Shown: one piece after another, positions 47,779-58,095 of the stretch
Position numbering within the stretch: the first letter of the stretch is position 1
Layout of the letters: every line of letters starts with the position of its first letter
Assembly: GCF_029537375.1 (NCBI RefSeq)
Contig: NZ_CP120679.1
Location: 1,290,001 to 1,354,000, forward strand
Source of the DNA: Bacillus sp. HSf4
GTDB taxonomy: Bacteria > Bacillota > Bacilli > Bacillales > Bacillaceae
Length of the DNA stretch: 64,000 nt
Direction of reading: 5' to 3'
The notes under the pieces: generated by a model
What the model was told of the DNA's origin: nothing
The model's database searches: none
What the model saw: the letters and a program-made list of their open reading frames with translations, nothing else
Translations under genes and position numbers: made by a program

Positions 47779-48144
47779 ATGCAGAATAGAATTGAAATTG
47801 CTGAAGCGAATCTGCAAAATGACCGGCTCGTCCTGATAAGCGAGATCAATGACGGAGCGGAGCGAAAACCGGCCGGACGGATGCTGGCGGACTCCGATCA
47901 TTTTGCATTTGTTTACATACTTGAACAAGGTGAATCTTTCCAATACGTCATTTTAAACGAGGCGATCTGGTCCGAACTTAAATCGGCTCTTGATAAAAAG
48001 CTTCCGGTGTTTTTAAAGATCGGAAACGAGAGCATGGAGCTTAGCGGGTTCCATGACGAGCTCGCGTATTTAATAGACAATATTAAAGGTAATGCAAATT
48101 ATGGCGAAGAAATGGAAGAGAGAGTGAAAAAGGTATTCCTCTAG
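47779..48144 (+). CDS. yjbL: Conserved protein YjbL (UPF0738)
   Basis: The 121-residue protein (MQNRIEIAEANLQNDRLVLI…) matches YjbL. It is acidic, predicted soluble and ends in a charged helix (NYGEEMEERVKKVFL). ATG 47779 follows AAAGGAGAGC. It is the first gene of a run yjbL-yjbM-nadF-yjbO with small gaps. No function is known. Confidence 0.85.
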   Translation: MQNRIEIAEANLQNDRLVLISEINDGAERKPAGRMLADSDHFAFVYILEQGESFQYVILNEAIWSELKSALDKKLPVFLKIGNESMELSGFHDELAYLIDNIKGNANYGEEMEERVKKVFL

Positions 48145-48175
48145 AAAAAAAGGCAAGGAAATTGGGGGAAGGTTT

Positions 48176-48811
48176 ATGGATGAAAAACAATGGGAGCAGT
48201 TTTTAGCGCCGTACCGGCAGGCAGTTGAAGAGCTGAAAGTGAAGCTTAAAGGGATGAGAGGCCTTTATGAATATGAGGAAGAACATTCACCGATTGAGTT
48301 TGTGACCGGACGGGTAAAGCCTGTTCCGAGCATTTTGGAAAAAGCCAAGCGGAAAAACATTCCGTTACATAATATTGAGAGCATGCAGGATATCGCCGGG
48401 CTCAGAATCATGTGCCAGTTTTTTGAGGATATTCACATCGTCGTGGAGATGCTCCTGGCGAGAAAAGACTTTACGGTTGTGGATAAGCGCGATTATATCG
48501 CGGAACATAAAGAGAGCGGCTACCGCTCCTACCACTTGGTGGTGCTGTATCCTTTGCAGACGACAAACGGAGAAAAACAGATTCTCGTTGAAATCCAAAT
48601 CCGCACGCTGGCGATGAATTTTTGGGCGACGATTGAACACTCTTTAAACTATAAGTACAGCGGCAACATTCCGGAAAAAGTGAAACTGAGGCTTCAGAGA
48701 GCTTCTGAAGCGGCTTCAAGGCTTGACAGAGAAATGTCTGAGATCAGGGGCGAAATTCAGGAAGCCCAGGCGGCTTTCTCGCGGAAGAAAAAGGACGAGG
48801 ATGACCGTTAG
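48176..48811 (+). CDS. sasB: Small alarmone synthetase YjbM (SasB/RelQ)
   Basis: SasB makes ppGpp/pppGpp from ATP and GDP/GTP without a hydrolase domain. The 211-residue protein has the Rel-synthetase motifs: Asp72 in MQDIAGLRIM, HKESGYRSYHLVV at 111-123, and Glu139 in VEIQIRT; these two acids are the catalytic pair. In B. subtilis the enzyme is a tetramer stimulated by pppGpp. ATG 48176 follows GGGGGAAGG. nadF follows after 18 bases. Confidence 0.94.
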   Translation: MDEKQWEQFLAPYRQAVEELKVKLKGMRGLYEYEEEHSPIEFVTGRVKPVPSILEKAKRKNIPLHNIESMQDIAGLRIMCQFFEDIHIVVEMLLARKDFTVVDKRDYIAEHKESGYRSYHLVVLYPLQTTNGEKQILVEIQIRTLAMNFWATIEHSLNYKYSGNIPEKVKLRLQRASEAASRLDREMSEIRGEIQEAQAAFSRKKKDEDDR

Positions 48812-48829
48812 GGGAAAGGAGATCGACTG

Positions 48830-49630
48830 ATGAAATTTGCAGTATCATCGAAAGGAAATCCGGTTTCAGATTCATTAAAAAGCAAAATTCAGACATATCT
48901 GCTTGACTTCGGCCTTGAGTGCGATGAAGAAGAGCCGGATATCGTCATTTCCGTCGGCGGCGACGGAACGCTTTTGTACGCGTTTCACAAATACGGCGGA
49001 CGCCTCGATAAAACGGCGTTTGTCGGAGTCCATACAGGACATCTCGGCTTTTATGCGGACTGGGTTCCCGATGAAATTGAAAAGCTGGTGATCGCGATTG
49101 CCAAAACGCCGTTTCAAATCGTCGAGTATCCGATTTTGGAAGTGATCGTCCGCTACAATGACGGCAGTGATGAAGCCCGGTATTTGGCACTTAATGAATG
49201 TACGATCAAAAGCATTGAAGGAACGCTGGTCACAGATGTCGAGATTAAGGGTGAGCTTTTTGAAACGTTCCGCGGCGACGGACTCTGCCTTTCAACTCCG
49301 TCTGGAAGCACGGCGTATAACAAGGCGCTCGGCGGGGCGATTATTCACCCGTCCATCAGAGCCATACAGCTTGCCGAAATGGCGTCTATCAACAACCGCG
49401 TCTTTCGGACGGTCGGTTCGCCGCTCATTTTGCCTGAACACCACACATGTTTGATCAAACCGATCAATGATGTCACATTTCAGGTGGCAATCGATCATTT
49501 AACATTGCTTCATAAAGACGTGAAGTCGATTCAATGCCGCGTCGCGAAAGAAAATGTCAGATTCGCCCGCTTCCGGCCGTTTCCGTTTTGGAAGAGGGTG
49601 CAGGATTCCTTCATCGGCAAGGGTGAGTAG
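48830..49630 (+). CDS. nadF: NAD kinase
   Basis: NadF (PpnK) phosphorylates NAD to NADP. The 266-residue protein has the GGDGT motif at 43-47 ([14 protein letters not shown]), the NELT-like ALNECTIKS, and [19 protein letters not shown] 48830 follows GGGGAAAGGAG. It lies between sasB and yjbO in what looks like one transcript. In B. subtilis there is a second NAD kinase (nadG) elsewhere. Confidence 0.95.
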   Translation: MKFAVSSKGNPVSDSLKSKIQTYLLDFGLECDEEEPDIVISVGGDGTLLYAFHKYGGRLDKTAFVGVHTGHLGFYADWVPDEIEKLVIAIAKTPFQIVEYPILEVIVRYNDGSDEARYLALNECTIKSIEGTLVTDVEIKGELFETFRGDGLCLSTPSGSTAYNKALGGAIIHPSIRAIQLAEMASINNRVFRTVGSPLILPEHHTCLIKPINDVTFQVAIDHLTLLHKDVKSIQCRVAKENVRFARFRPFPFWKRVQDSFIGKGE

Positions 49631-49642
49631 GGAAGGGTTGCT

Positions 49643-50533
49643 GTGAACGATTTTTCAATGAACCAAAGGATAACAGAAAAAGAGCATGGCATGCTTCTGA
49701 AAGAATATGTGCAAAGCCTGGGCATTTCAAAGCGGATGCTAACGGACATCAAATTCGGGGGCGGCGACCTGCTGGTAAACGGAGAGCATGTGACAGTCAG
49801 GCATGTTCTGCAAAAAGGGGACGAGCTGCTCATCCAATTTCCGCCGGAAAGCGTGAGCGAATCATTGCTGCCCGAGAAAATACCGCTCGATATTTTATTT
49901 GAAGATGATCATGTTCTCGTCTTGAATAAACAGCCCTGTCTCTCGTCCATTCCGTCGCGGGAGCACCCGGGCGGAAGCCTTGCCAACGGGCTCATTCATT
50001 ATTATCAAAAGACCGGGTGCCAGGCGACCGTGCACCTGGTCAACAGGCTTGACCGCGATACATCGGGGGTGATGCTTGTCGCCAAGCACCGGTTTGCCCA
50101 TTCGCTTTTATCAGGAATGCAAAAACAGGGTCTTGTCAAAAGGAGGTACCGCGCAGTCGTCCATGGACTGCTCCGCGATGATTGCGGCACGATCGACGCC
50201 CCGATCGGCCGAAAAGCGTCAAGCATTATTGAGCGCGCTGTGCTCCCTGACGGACAAAAAGCGGTGACCCGCTTTCGGGTGAACAGCCGCCTCGGCCGGA
50301 TCACGGACGTTTCGCTCAAGCTGGAAACCGGACGAACCCATCAAATCCGCGTCCACATGAGCCATATCGGACACCCGCTATGCGGGGATACACTTTATGG
50401 CGGAAGCCGGGAGTTGATCAACAGACAGGCGCTCCATAGCGAAGCGCTGACGTTTATCCACCCGCTGACAACCAAAGAGCTGACATTTCAGGCACCGGTT
50501 CCGAACGACATCGGACAGTTATTGGAGAGCTAA
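49643..50533 (+). CDS. yjbO: RluA-family RNA pseudouridine synthase YjbO
   Basis: YjbO is a predicted pseudouridine synthase for rRNA or tRNA. The 296-residue protein has an N-terminal S4-like region (LGISKRMLTDIKFGGGDLLVNG) and the RluA motif HLVNRLDRDTSG with catalytic Asp137, then ETGRTHQIRVHM. The start is GTG 49643 after GGGAAGGG; ATG 49658 would give a form five residues shorter. The stop codon lies in a terminator hairpin. Confidence 0.92.
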   Translation: MNDFSMNQRITEKEHGMLLKEYVQSLGISKRMLTDIKFGGGDLLVNGEHVTVRHVLQKGDELLIQFPPESVSESLLPEKIPLDILFEDDHVLVLNKQPCLSSIPSREHPGGSLANGLIHYYQKTGCQATVHLVNRLDRDTSGVMLVAKHRFAHSLLSGMQKQGLVKRRYRAVVHGLLRDDCGTIDAPIGRKASSIIERAVLPDGQKAVTRFRVNSRLGRITDVSLKLETGRTHQIRVHMSHIGHPLCGDTLYGGSRELINRQALHSEALTFIHPLTTKELTFQAPVPNDIGQLLES

Positions 50534-50549
50534 AACAGCTCTCTTTTTT
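50525..50549. terminator. Terminator between yjbO and prpE
   Basis: GAGAGCT (50525-50531) pairs with AGCTCTC (50537-50543), then six T. It overlaps the yjbO stop and the prpE stop region. Confidence 0.75.
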
Positions 50550-51288
50550 ATGGATTCATGCGAAATCGCGATTCGTCATACGGCATTGAGGACGTTACGG
50601 ATACCGTCTTTAACTCAGGAAACCTGAAGGCGGTAAGCATGTTGCCGAAGACACACCCCGTATCAATATTGATCGTATGATGAAGCGTCCTCGGGCTTTT
50701 GACTGGTGTATGGCCGTACACAACCCACGGTTTTCCCCGGTAATGAGCCGCCCAGTCCCGTCTGACAGGCCTTCCGTCAGGCATCGTTTCCCCCGTAATA
50801 TCTCCGTAGAGCACAAATTGCTTGACCTTTCCAACTGGTTTTTTTCCAATGTCTTCGGCTTTGATGCCCGCATGGGCGACGACAAGTTCGCCGTTATGAA
50901 GGATCTCATAGAGCGGAGCGCGTTCATAAAGGCGCATGAATTGCTCTTTGACCTGTTTTTGTTTATTTTGGGGCAGCTGTTTGTATTCGGCAGCCGTTGT
51001 TTCAAGTCCGTGCATCAGCTTTACCGGATTACCTTTGAAAAAGCGGTAAAGCTTGTTGCAGTGATTGCCCGGCACATACCGAACGGCTCCTTCTTCAAAG
51101 GCCCGGGCCACAAATTCGACCACTTCAATGGATTTGGGCACTCTGTCCGTCAAATCTCCAAGAAAGACGATCGTTCTGTTATCCGGGTGGACGGGCAGGC
51201 CTGCTTGAAAGGAGTAGCCGAGCTTTTCAATCAGTGCGATCATCTCGTCGTAGCATCCGTGAATATCACCGATCACATCATATTTCAT
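50548..51288 (-). CDS. prpE: PrpE, PPP-family phosphatase / diadenosine tetraphosphatase
   Basis: PrpE of B. subtilis cleaves Ap4A and dephosphorylates proteins, and affects spore germination. The 246-residue protein has the metal-site motifs of PPP phosphatases: GDIHG at 7-11, [20 protein letters not shown] and GHTP. ATG 51288 ([14 protein letters not shown]) is preferred; the frame runs on to 51339 without a ribosome site, while GGAAGTG precedes 51288. It is divergent from yjbQ. Confidence 0.92.
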   Translation of the reverse strand: MKYDVIGDIHGCYDEMIALIEKLGYSFQAGLPVHPDNRTIVFLGDLTDRVPKSIEVVEFVARAFEEGAVRYVPGNHCNKLYRFFKGNPVKLMHGLETTAAEYKQLPQNKQKQVKEQFMRLYERAPLYEILHNGELVVAHAGIKAEDIGKKPVGKVKQFVLYGDITGETMPDGRPVRRDWAAHYRGKPWVVYGHTPVKSPRTLHHTINIDTGCVFGNMLTAFRFPELKTVSVTSSMPYDESRFRMNP

Positions 51289-51614
51289 CTGTTTTTCACT
51301 TCCTGTTTTTAGTCTTACCCCGAGCTGAAAGCGGTTCATTTTCTATGCTTATCATGGCCCGAAGCCGTTTGTTCATGAGCAGTGTTTATTGGAAATCATC
51401 CTTTTTTTGGGCGGCGAAAATTTTTAATGGAGAAAATCAGGCAAATCACTTTTTTTTCTGGGCGAGCCTTGTTAAAATCGGTTCTTACACATGTGATCAA
51501 AGTGAAGCCTGGTCATCTTTTCTCACATAACATTTCAAAAATATGGATCTTTTTTGCCTTGAAAAAGGGCAAGATAAACATACCCGGAAACCGGTTTTTA
51601 GGAGGTACCAGTTT
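51289..51614 (+). other. Divergent intergenic region between prpE and yjbQ
   Basis: These 326 bases hold no credible gene. They must contain the promoters of prpE (minus) and yjbQ (plus). Several T- and A-rich tracts are present, and an AGGAGGT site lies just before yjbQ, but I cannot name a promoter pair with confidence. Confidence 0.5.
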
Positions 51615-53459
51615 ATGGAGCACACTTCTGTTTCATCATTAGTTGTTGTACTCATATTTGCATTTTTAACGCCCATCCTGCTGCACCGCTTTAGGCTCAG
51701 TATACCTGTTGTTGTTGCGGAAATCATTATGGGGCTTATTATCGGCAAGAGCGGCTTCAACCTTGTTGCAGAACATGATGCATGGTTGGAAACACTGTCG
51801 ATGCTCGGATTTATTTTTCTCATGTTTTTAAGCGGTCTTGAAATTGATTTTTCCGCTTTTGAAAAAGGAAAGAAAAAATTGCTTCTCCCAAACGGAAAAG
51901 CAGCTCCCAATACATTTACGACGGCTGCCTTTATCTTTGTCGGAATATTTATTTTGTCGCTCGGCTTGTCATACAGCTTTGTACTGGCCGGATTTATTGA
52001 TAACGCCTTTTTAATGACGCTGATCATTTCAACGATTTCTCTCGGCGTCGTCGTCCCGACTTTGAAGGAAGAGCGTCTCATGAAGACGAATATCGGCCAG
52101 ATTATTTTGCTTGTGGCGGTGATTGCCGATCTTGCGACGATGATTTTGTTGGCGGTATTTGCATCGATCTATGGTGAAGAAAACAGCAACATGTGGCTGT
52201 TGATTATATTGTTTGGCGCAGGCGTCGTCCTCTACCTTTTCGGAAGGGTCTTTCAAAAGCGCTCTTTCGTAGAAGTGATGTCAAAAGGGACGATTCAAAT
52301 CGGCACAAGGGCGATTTTTACTTTGATTATCGTACTGGTCGCCCTTTCGGAATCGCTCGGCGCGGAAAATATTCTCGGCGCATTTTTAGCTGGGGTGCTC
52401 GTGTCGCTGCTTTCACCGAACAAAGAGCTCGTCCAGCAGCTTGATTCATTCGGCTATGGCTTTTTAATCCCGATCTTTTTTGTGATGACCGGTGTCAAGC
52501 TTGATATTTGGTCGCTTTTTGGAAACCCGAAAATTTTAGTGATGATTCCGCTGCTCTTTGTAGCATTACTCATCAGCAAGGTGATTCCCGCATTGGTTTT
52601 GAAAAAATGGTATGACACGAAAACCGTGCTGGCTTCAGGTTTTCTTTTGACATCGACACTGTCTCTTGTCATTGCAGCGACGACGATCGGCGAACGCATC
52701 GGCGTGATCGATGCGCAAATGTCCGGCGCGCTGATTTTGGTGGCTGTGATCACATGCATCATTACACCGACCGGCTTTAAAAAGCTGATGCCGAAAGCGG
52801 AAAACGAAATAGAGAAAAAGACGATCACTTTTATCGGCGCCAATCAAATGACGCTTCCGGTCACACTTGAACTGTCTCCTGAAGAATATAACGTCAGGAT
52901 TCTCCATGTTCATCAGGAAAAGAAAGAAGAGAAGCTGGCCGATTCCGTCTTTGATGTGGAAGTGCTGCCTGATTATGAATATGACACATTAAAATCGTTT
53001 GCCGTTTTTGAAACAGACATTCTTGTCGTGGCGACGGGAAATGAAGAGCGAAACACGGGAATTGCGCTTTACGCGAAGGAGCAAAAGGTGGAAAGAATTA
53101 TCGCCAGCGCAGATTCGCCGCAGGCGGAAAGCGAATTGAAAGAAAAAGGGATCGACACATTCTCGATTCTCTTGTCAACGAAAACATTGCTCCGTGCCCT
53201 TATTGAAGCGCCGGGGGTTATGAAGCTCCTGACCAATCAGGATGCATCTTTATATCAGATCAATATGAACAATGACCGGTTTGACGGCGTACTGTTAAGG
53301 GAGTTTCCTTTTACAGGAGATGTCATTTTTGTGCGGATCTTCCGGGGCGTCGACAGCCTTGTGCCCCACGGGGATACAAGACTGAAGATGGGCGACAGGC
53401 TGATCGCCACCGGTTCGCGCGAATATATCGCAGAATTGAAAAAAACGCTTGAAGACTGA
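51615..53459 (+). CDS. yjbQ: CPA2-type monovalent cation:proton antiporter YjbQ
   Basis: The 614-residue protein has about twelve membrane segments in its first 390 residues (family CPA2/KefB) and soluble regulatory domains after that: a TrkA-N-like fold (about 405-520) and a TrkA-C-like end (FDGVLLREFPF … MGDRLIATGSREYI). It probably exports K+ or Na+ in exchange for protons. ATG 51615 follows TAGGAGGTACC; the frame upstream is not supported. Confidence 0.9.
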   Translation: MEHTSVSSLVVVLIFAFLTPILLHRFRLSIPVVVAEIIMGLIIGKSGFNLVAEHDAWLETLSMLGFIFLMFLSGLEIDFSAFEKGKKKLLLPNGKAAPNTFTTAAFIFVGIFILSLGLSYSFVLAGFIDNAFLMTLIISTISLGVVVPTLKEERLMKTNIGQIILLVAVIADLATMILLAVFASIYGEENSNMWLLIILFGAGVVLYLFGRVFQKRSFVEVMSKGTIQIGTRAIFTLIIVLVALSESLGAENILGAFLAGVLVSLLSPNKELVQQLDSFGYGFLIPIFFVMTGVKLDIWSLFGNPKILVMIPLLFVALLISKVIPALVLKKWYDTKTVLASGFLLTSTLSLVIAATTIGERIGVIDAQMSGALILVAVITCIITPTGFKKLMPKAENEIEKKTITFIGANQMTLPVTLELSPEEYNVRILHVHQEKKEEKLADSVFDVEVLPDYEYDTLKSFAVFETDILVVATGNEERNTGIALYAKEQKVERIIASADSPQAESELKEKGIDTFSILLSTKTLLRALIEAPGVMKLLTNQDASLYQINMNNDRFDGVLLREFPFTGDVIFVRIFRGVDSLVPHGDTRLKMGDRLIATGSREYIAELKKTLED

Positions 53460-53462
53460 TGC

Positions 53463-53500
53463 TTGACCATTTTCTATTTCGTGATAAGATTAAAGTATAA
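53463..53500 (+). promoter_or_regulatory. Candidate promoter of the ten/thi operon
   Basis: TTGACC at 53463-53468 and, after 16 bases, TAAGAT form a plausible SigA promoter just after yjbQ and about 40 bases before the TPP riboswitch. A TATAAC near 53496 is an alternative -10. Confidence 0.45.
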
Positions 53501-53522
53501 CTGAATGAAAAAGAAATGTTTT

Positions 53523-53680
53523 CCACTAGGGGAGTCCTTGATAAGGGCTGAGATAAAAGTGTGACTTTTAGACCCTCATAACCTGAACAGGTTCAAACCT
53601 GCGTAGGGAAGTGGCAAGGTATTTGACGATGTCTATATGCAAATTCCAAACCACTTTTCCTGCGGGGAAAGTGGTTTTTT
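53523..53680 (+). promoter_or_regulatory. TPP riboswitch with terminator, controlling tenA-thiD
   Basis: The thi-box core is clear: GGGGAGTCC, GGGCTGAGA, GACCCTCATAACCTGAACAG and ACCTGCGTAGGGAAGTGG. P1 forms between CCACT (53523-53527) and AGTGG (53610-53614). A terminator (ACCACTTTTCC … GGGGAAAGTGGTTTTTT, 53650-53680) follows. Its left arm CCACTT is also complementary to the 3' side of P1, so the usual switch applies: TPP binding frees the terminator and turns the operon off. Confidence 0.96.
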
Positions 53681-53711
53681 CATTTTTCAGGAATGAAGGA
53701 GGAGCCTTGAA

Positions 53712-54413
53712 ATGAAATTTTCAGAAGAATGCCGAAAAAGCGCTGCCGAATGGTGGGAAGGCAGCTTTGTCCACCCGTTTATCAAAGGAATCGGAGACGG
53801 CACACTTCCGGTTGATCGATTTAAATACTATGTCATGCAGGATTCCTACTATTTGACACACTTTGCCAAAGTCCAATCCTTTGGAGCGGCATATGCTCAA
53901 GATTTGTATACGACAAGCCGGATGGCTGACCACGCGAAAGGCACATATGAAGCCGAGATGTCGCTCCATAGAAAATTTACTGATCTTTTGGGGATTACAG
54001 AAGAAGAAATCAACGCGTTTCAGCCGTCGCCTACGGCATATGCCTATACGAGCCACATGTACCGTTCCGTCATGAGCGGTAATTTTGCGGAAATTCTCGC
54101 CGCATTGCTTCCGTGCTATTGGCTTTACTACGAGGTCGGCGAAACGCTGAAAACGTGCAAACCTGACAATGCCGTGTATCAGGAATGGATCGCGACATAC
54201 GGAGGAGGCTGGTTTAAAAAATCTGTAACGGAACAGATCAACCGCTTCGATGAACTGGCTGAAGACGCTGATGAGAAAACCCGCGAGAAGATGAAGGAGA
54301 ACTTCGTCATCTCCAGCTTTTACGAATACCGGTTCTGGGATATGGCCTATCAAAAAGAAAGCTGGTCACAAAGCGGGGTGGATCAGGTTGCAGCTTCACG
54401 CGATCACCGATAA
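53712..54413 (+). CDS. tenA: TenA, aminopyrimidine aminohydrolase (thiaminase II)
   Basis: TenA salvages thiamine pyrimidine by converting aminopyrimidine breakdown products to HMP. The 233-residue helical protein has the catalytic residues Asp44 (VMQDSYYL), Cys135 ([12 protein letters not shown]) and Glu205 ([10 protein letters not shown]) at the known positions. ATG 53712 follows AAGGAGGAG. It opens the riboswitch-controlled operon; its end overlaps tenI by 26 bases. Confidence 0.95.
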   Translation: MKFSEECRKSAAEWWEGSFVHPFIKGIGDGTLPVDRFKYYVMQDSYYLTHFAKVQSFGAAYAQDLYTTSRMADHAKGTYEAEMSLHRKFTDLLGITEEEINAFQPSPTAYAYTSHMYRSVMSGNFAEILAALLPCYWLYYEVGETLKTCKPDNAVYQEWIATYGGGWFKKSVTEQINRFDELAEDADEKTREKMKENFVISSFYEYRFWDMAYQKESWSQSGVDQVAASRDHR

Positions 54414-55005
54414 CAGGCATTCTGTGGAGGAATTGGCGGCAAAAATTATTTCCATCAAGAATGCTGCTGACTTTATCCACATTCGCGAGAGATCAAAGCA
54501 TACAGGCGACATATCTGATTTAATCAGCAGGCTGCTCATCGGCGGCGTGGATAAACAAAAGCTCGTCATCAATGACAGGGTGGATGTCGCGTTGTTCCAC
54601 AATATCCATCGTGTTCAGCTGCCGTCGCACGGCTTTTCTGTCAAGTGTGTGAGAGATCGTTTTCCGCATCTGAAAATCGGCAAATCTGTTCACTCGGTTC
54701 AAGAGGCGGTTCAGGCTGAAAAAGAAGGGGCCGATTACGTGCTGTTCGGCCATATTTTTGCGACAGACAGCAAAAAAGGCCGGACAGGAAGAGGAACCGC
54801 GAGCCTCGCTGATGTGAAGGCGGCCGTTCGCATTCCGGTTATCGCAATCGGCGGGATCACCGCAAAAACGCTTCCTGACGTGCAGAAGGCTGATCCTGAC
54901 GGGATCGCGGTCATGTCGGGGATCTTTTCGAGCGACAGCCCGCATGCGGCAGCCGCACGGCTTTCCTCGATCATGAAGGGAGATTCATATGAAAAAGCGC
55001 TATGA
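54388..55005 (+). CDS. tenI: TenI, thiazole tautomerase
   Basis: TenI aromatises the thiazole tautomer made by ThiG. The 205-residue TIM-barrel protein resembles ThiE; His122 in [14 protein letters not shown] is the catalytic residue that separates TenI from ThiE. The start is TTG 54388 inside tenA after GGGGTGG. It overlaps thiO by 17 bases, which suggests tight translational coupling. Confidence 0.93.
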   Translation: MQLHAITDNRHSVEELAAKIISIKNAADFIHIRERSKHTGDISDLISRLLIGGVDKQKLVINDRVDVALFHNIHRVQLPSHGFSVKCVRDRFPHLKIGKSVHSVQEAVQAEKEGADYVLFGHIFATDSKKGRTGRGTASLADVKAAVRIPVIAIGGITAKTLPDVQKADPDGIAVMSGIFSSDSPHAAAARLSSIMKGDSYEKAL

Positions 55006-56098
55006 CACAATCGTGGTCGGAGGAGGCATCATCGGCGCTTCGATTGCTTATCATCTTGCAAAAGCAGGGATCAAAACGGCTGTTTTTGAAAGCGGTCAAA
55101 TCGGACAAAAAGCGACAGGTGCGGCGGCGGGCATGCTCGGCGCCCATGCCGAATGCGATAAACCCGGGACATTCTTTGAATTTGCCAGAGCGAGCCAACA
55201 GGCATACAAACGCCTCACCGCTGAATTAAAACAGACCAGCGGGATTGACATCAAAAGACATAACGGCGGAATTTTAAAGCTCGCCTTTTCTGAAAGCGAT
55301 CGAGAGCGCCTTGTGAAGATGGGAGAACTGGATTCTGCCGAATGGCTGAGCGCGGAAGAGGTGTATGAGAAAGAGCCTTATGCGGGAAAAGGAATACTCG
55401 GCGCCAATTTTATTCAAGACGATGTTCATGTCGAACCCGTTTCCGTTTGCCGGGCATTTGCCAAAGGAGCGAGAATGGCGGGCGCCGATATCTTTGAATT
55501 TGCCCCTGTCATATCGATCGAGCCCGGGTCTGGCGCGCACGTGGTCACGACGGCGGCGGGCAAGGCGGAAGCGGAGCATGTCGTGATCGCAAGCGGTGTG
55601 TGGAGCGGTGTTTTCTTCAAACAGCTCGGCTTAAATAAAAGATTTTACCCTGTCAAAGGTGAGTGTCTGTCCGTTTGGAATGACGGGATCCCTTTAACAA
55701 GGACACTGTATCATGACCACTGCTACATCGTCCCCCGCCATAGCGGGAAGCTTGTCATCGGCGCCACGATGAAACCGGGGGATTGGAGTGAACAGCCTGA
55801 GCTCGGCGGAATCGAAGCCGTCATCAAAAAGGCGAAAACGATGCTGCCCGAGATCGAAAACATGAAAATTGACCAATGCTGGGCCGGTCTCAGACCGGAA
55901 ACCGAAGACGGTAATCCATACATTGGCAGGCATCCGGAAAACACACGGATTTTATTTGCGGCCGGGCATTTCAGAAACGGCATTCTTTTGGCGCCAGCAA
56001 CAGGCGAGATGATCACCAATATGATACTGGACCGACCTGTTGATCAAACGTGGCAAGAAGCGTTTAAAGCGGACAGAAAGGAGGCTGTTGGCGGATGA
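54989..56098 (+). CDS. thiO: Glycine oxidase ThiO
   Basis: ThiO oxidises glycine to iminoacetate for thiazole synthesis. The 369-residue FAD enzyme has the dinucleotide-binding GxGxxG at 11-16 ([19 protein letters not shown]) and the C-terminal [16 protein letters not shown] typical of the family. ATG 54989 lies inside tenI behind GAAGGGAG. The stop overlaps the thiS start (ATGA). Confidence 0.95.
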   Translation: MKKRYDTIVVGGGIIGASIAYHLAKAGIKTAVFESGQIGQKATGAAAGMLGAHAECDKPGTFFEFARASQQAYKRLTAELKQTSGIDIKRHNGGILKLAFSESDRERLVKMGELDSAEWLSAEEVYEKEPYAGKGILGANFIQDDVHVEPVSVCRAFAKGARMAGADIFEFAPVISIEPGSGAHVVTTAAGKAEAEHVVIASGVWSGVFFKQLGLNKRFYPVKGECLSVWNDGIPLTRTLYHDHCYIVPRHSGKLVIGATMKPGDWSEQPELGGIEAVIKKAKTMLPEIENMKIDQCWAGLRPETEDGNPYIGRHPENTRILFAAGHFRNGILLAPATGEMITNMILDRPVDQTWQEAFKADRKEAVGG

Positions 56099-56298
56099 AC
56101 ATTCAGCTCAATGGACGGCAGGTAGAGTGGAAGGATGACGGGGGGACGATTTACGATCTGCTCGCATCCTATCAGCTGGAAAACCGGGTTGTCGTCGTCG
56201 AAAGAAACAGAGAAATTATCGGAAAAGACCAATATCGCAAAGTCGAATTGGAAGAACACGATGTCATCGAAATCGTTCATTTTGTCGGAGGGGGATAA
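56095..56298 (+). CDS. thiS: Sulfur carrier protein ThiS
   Basis: ThiS carries sulfur as a C-terminal thiocarboxylate for thiazole formation. The 67-residue ubiquitin-fold protein ends in VGGG, as in B. subtilis, exposing the Gly-Gly end that ThiF adenylates. ATG 56095 overlaps the thiO stop by four bases and follows AAAGGAGG. thiG follows after 2 bases. Confidence 0.95.
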   Translation: MNIQLNGRQVEWKDDGGTIYDLLASYQLENRVVVVERNREIIGKDQYRKVELEEHDVIEIVHFVGGG

Positions 56299-56300
56299 AC

Positions 56301-57068
56301 ATGTTAAAAATCGCGGATCGAGAATTTCAATCAAGGCTATTGCTCGGAACGGGAAAATACCCGTCGTTTGAGGTCCAAAAAGAGGCCGTGAGTGTATCAG
56401 AGTCTGAGATTTTAACCTTTGCAGTGAGGAGGATGAATATTTTTGAAGAGTCGCAGCCTAACTTTTTGGAACAGCTTGATTTAAGCCGCTATACGCTGCT
56501 TCCGAATACGGCCGGCGCGAAAACGGCCGAAGAAGCGGTGCGGATTGCCAAGCTTGCCAAAGCGAGCGGCCTTTGCGACATGATCAAAGTGGAAGTCATC
56601 GGCTGCGACCGTTCGCTTTTACCTGATCCTGTCGAAACGCTGAAAGCTTCCGAAACTTTACTGGAAGAAGGTTTTATCGTCCTGCCGTATACATCGGATG
56701 ATGTCGTGCTGGCGAAAAAACTGGAGGAGCTTGGCGTCCATGCGATTATGCCGGGGGCCTCCCCGATCGGTTCAGGACAGGGGATCATCAATCCGCTCAA
56801 CCTGTCGTTCATCATCGAGCAGGCTCAAGTTCCAGTCATTGTCGATGCCGGAATCGGTTCTCCGAAAGATGCCGCATATGCGATGGAGCTCGGTGCTGAC
56901 GGGGTGCTATTGAATACCGCTGTCAGCGGTGCAAAGGATCCTGTGAAAATGGCGCATGCGATGAAGCTTGCCGTTGAAGCGGGACGGCTCGGTTATCTTG
57001 CCGGAAGAATTCCGGAAAAAAACTACGGCATTGCCTCAAGTCCTGAAGAAGGGAAGTTGACGATTTGA
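56301..57068 (+). CDS. thiG: Thiazole synthase ThiG
   Basis: ThiG builds the thiazole phosphate from deoxyxylulose phosphate, iminoacetate and ThiS thiocarboxylate. The 255-residue TIM barrel has the Schiff-base Lys96 (DMIKVEVIG), the early [12 protein letters not shown] segment and the late [14 protein letters not shown] phosphate site. ATG 56301 follows GGAGGGGG. The stop overlaps the TTG start of thiF. Confidence 0.96.
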   Translation: MLKIADREFQSRLLLGTGKYPSFEVQKEAVSVSESEILTFAVRRMNIFEESQPNFLEQLDLSRYTLLPNTAGAKTAEEAVRIAKLAKASGLCDMIKVEVIGCDRSLLPDPVETLKASETLLEEGFIVLPYTSDDVVLAKKLEELGVHAIMPGASPIGSGQGIINPLNLSFIIEQAQVPVIVDAGIGSPKDAAYAMELGADGVLLNTAVSGAKDPVKMAHAMKLAVEAGRLGYLAGRIPEKNYGIASSPEEGKLTI

Positions 57069-58075
57069 CCGGCAGATATTCGAGGCAGGAGCTGTTCCGA
57101 CCGATCGGGCCGGACGGCCAGAAAAAACTGCAGGACGCCCATGTGCTTCTGATCGGGGCAGGGGCTTTGGGGGCGGCGAGTGCTGAGATGCTTGTAAGAG
57201 CCGGGATCGGCTCGCTGACGATTGCTGACAGGGATTATGTGGAATGGAGCAATCTTCAGCGTCAGCAGCTCTATACAGAAGAGGATGTCGCTCTCCATCT
57301 GCCCAAGGCGGCTGCTGCTGAAAAAAGGCTGCGTCTCGTCAACAGCTCCGTCCGCATCAAAGGAATCGTCACGGACGTAACCGCCGAGAAAGTAATCAGC
57401 CTCGCTGAAGGCGCTTCTTTGATCATTGATGCGACGGACAATTTTGAAACCCGGCTGATCGTAAACGATGCAGCCGTCAAATTGGGCGTTCCTTTTCTCT
57501 ACGGGGCATGTGTGGCAAGCTATGGCATTACCTACACCGTTATCCCCGGCAGAACGCCTTGTCTTCATTGCCTTTTGGGGCATCTGCCGGACGGCTTCCT
57601 GACATGTGACACAGCAGGCGTCATCAGTCCGATCGTCCAGCAGGTAGCCGCCTTCCAGGTCATAGATGCTCTTAAGCTTTTGACAGGACATCAGGCGGGC
57701 GGGGTGCTCCGCTCATTTGATATATGGACAAACGAAAGATCCGAAGTTCGGGCCGATGCCCTTAAAAATCAGGCGTGCCCGACTTGCGGGACCCGGGATT
57801 TCCCGTTTTTGTCCGCGGAAAACGAAACAAAAGCCGCCGTGCTCTGCGGCCGGGAAACGGTTCAAATCAGACCGGCGGGCGGCCGGGTGCCTGAATTAAA
57901 AGAACTGGCTGTGAAATTGAAACAAGCAGGTTTGGATGTGACAGGGAATCCTTATCTTGTATCCTGCAGGCTAAAAGAGTTTAAATTCGTCATTTTCCGT
58001 GACGGCCGCGCTTTTATTCACGGAACAAACGATGTCAACAAAGCGAAAACGATATACCACAGGTGGATTGGCTAA
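57065..58075 (+). CDS. thiF: ThiS adenylyltransferase ThiF
   Basis: ThiF activates the ThiS C-terminus with ATP. The 336-residue E1-like protein has GAGALG at 31-36, [13 protein letters not shown], the zinc cysteines in CLHC (166-169) and CPTC (238-241), and Cys181 in FLTCDTAG. The extra C-terminal region (about 250-336) is of unknown role. The start is TTG 57065, overlapping the thiG stop. Confidence 0.93.
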   Translation: MTGRYSRQELFRPIGPDGQKKLQDAHVLLIGAGALGAASAEMLVRAGIGSLTIADRDYVEWSNLQRQQLYTEEDVALHLPKAAAAEKRLRLVNSSVRIKGIVTDVTAEKVISLAEGASLIIDATDNFETRLIVNDAAVKLGVPFLYGACVASYGITYTVIPGRTPCLHCLLGHLPDGFLTCDTAGVISPIVQQVAAFQVIDALKLLTGHQAGGVLRSFDIWTNERSEVRADALKNQACPTCGTRDFPFLSAENETKAAVLCGRETVQIRPAGGRVPELKELAVKLKQAGLDVTGNPYLVSCRLKEFKFVIFRDGRAFIHGTNDVNKAKTIYHRWIG

Positions 58076-58095
58076 ACACCGAAGGGAGCAGAGAC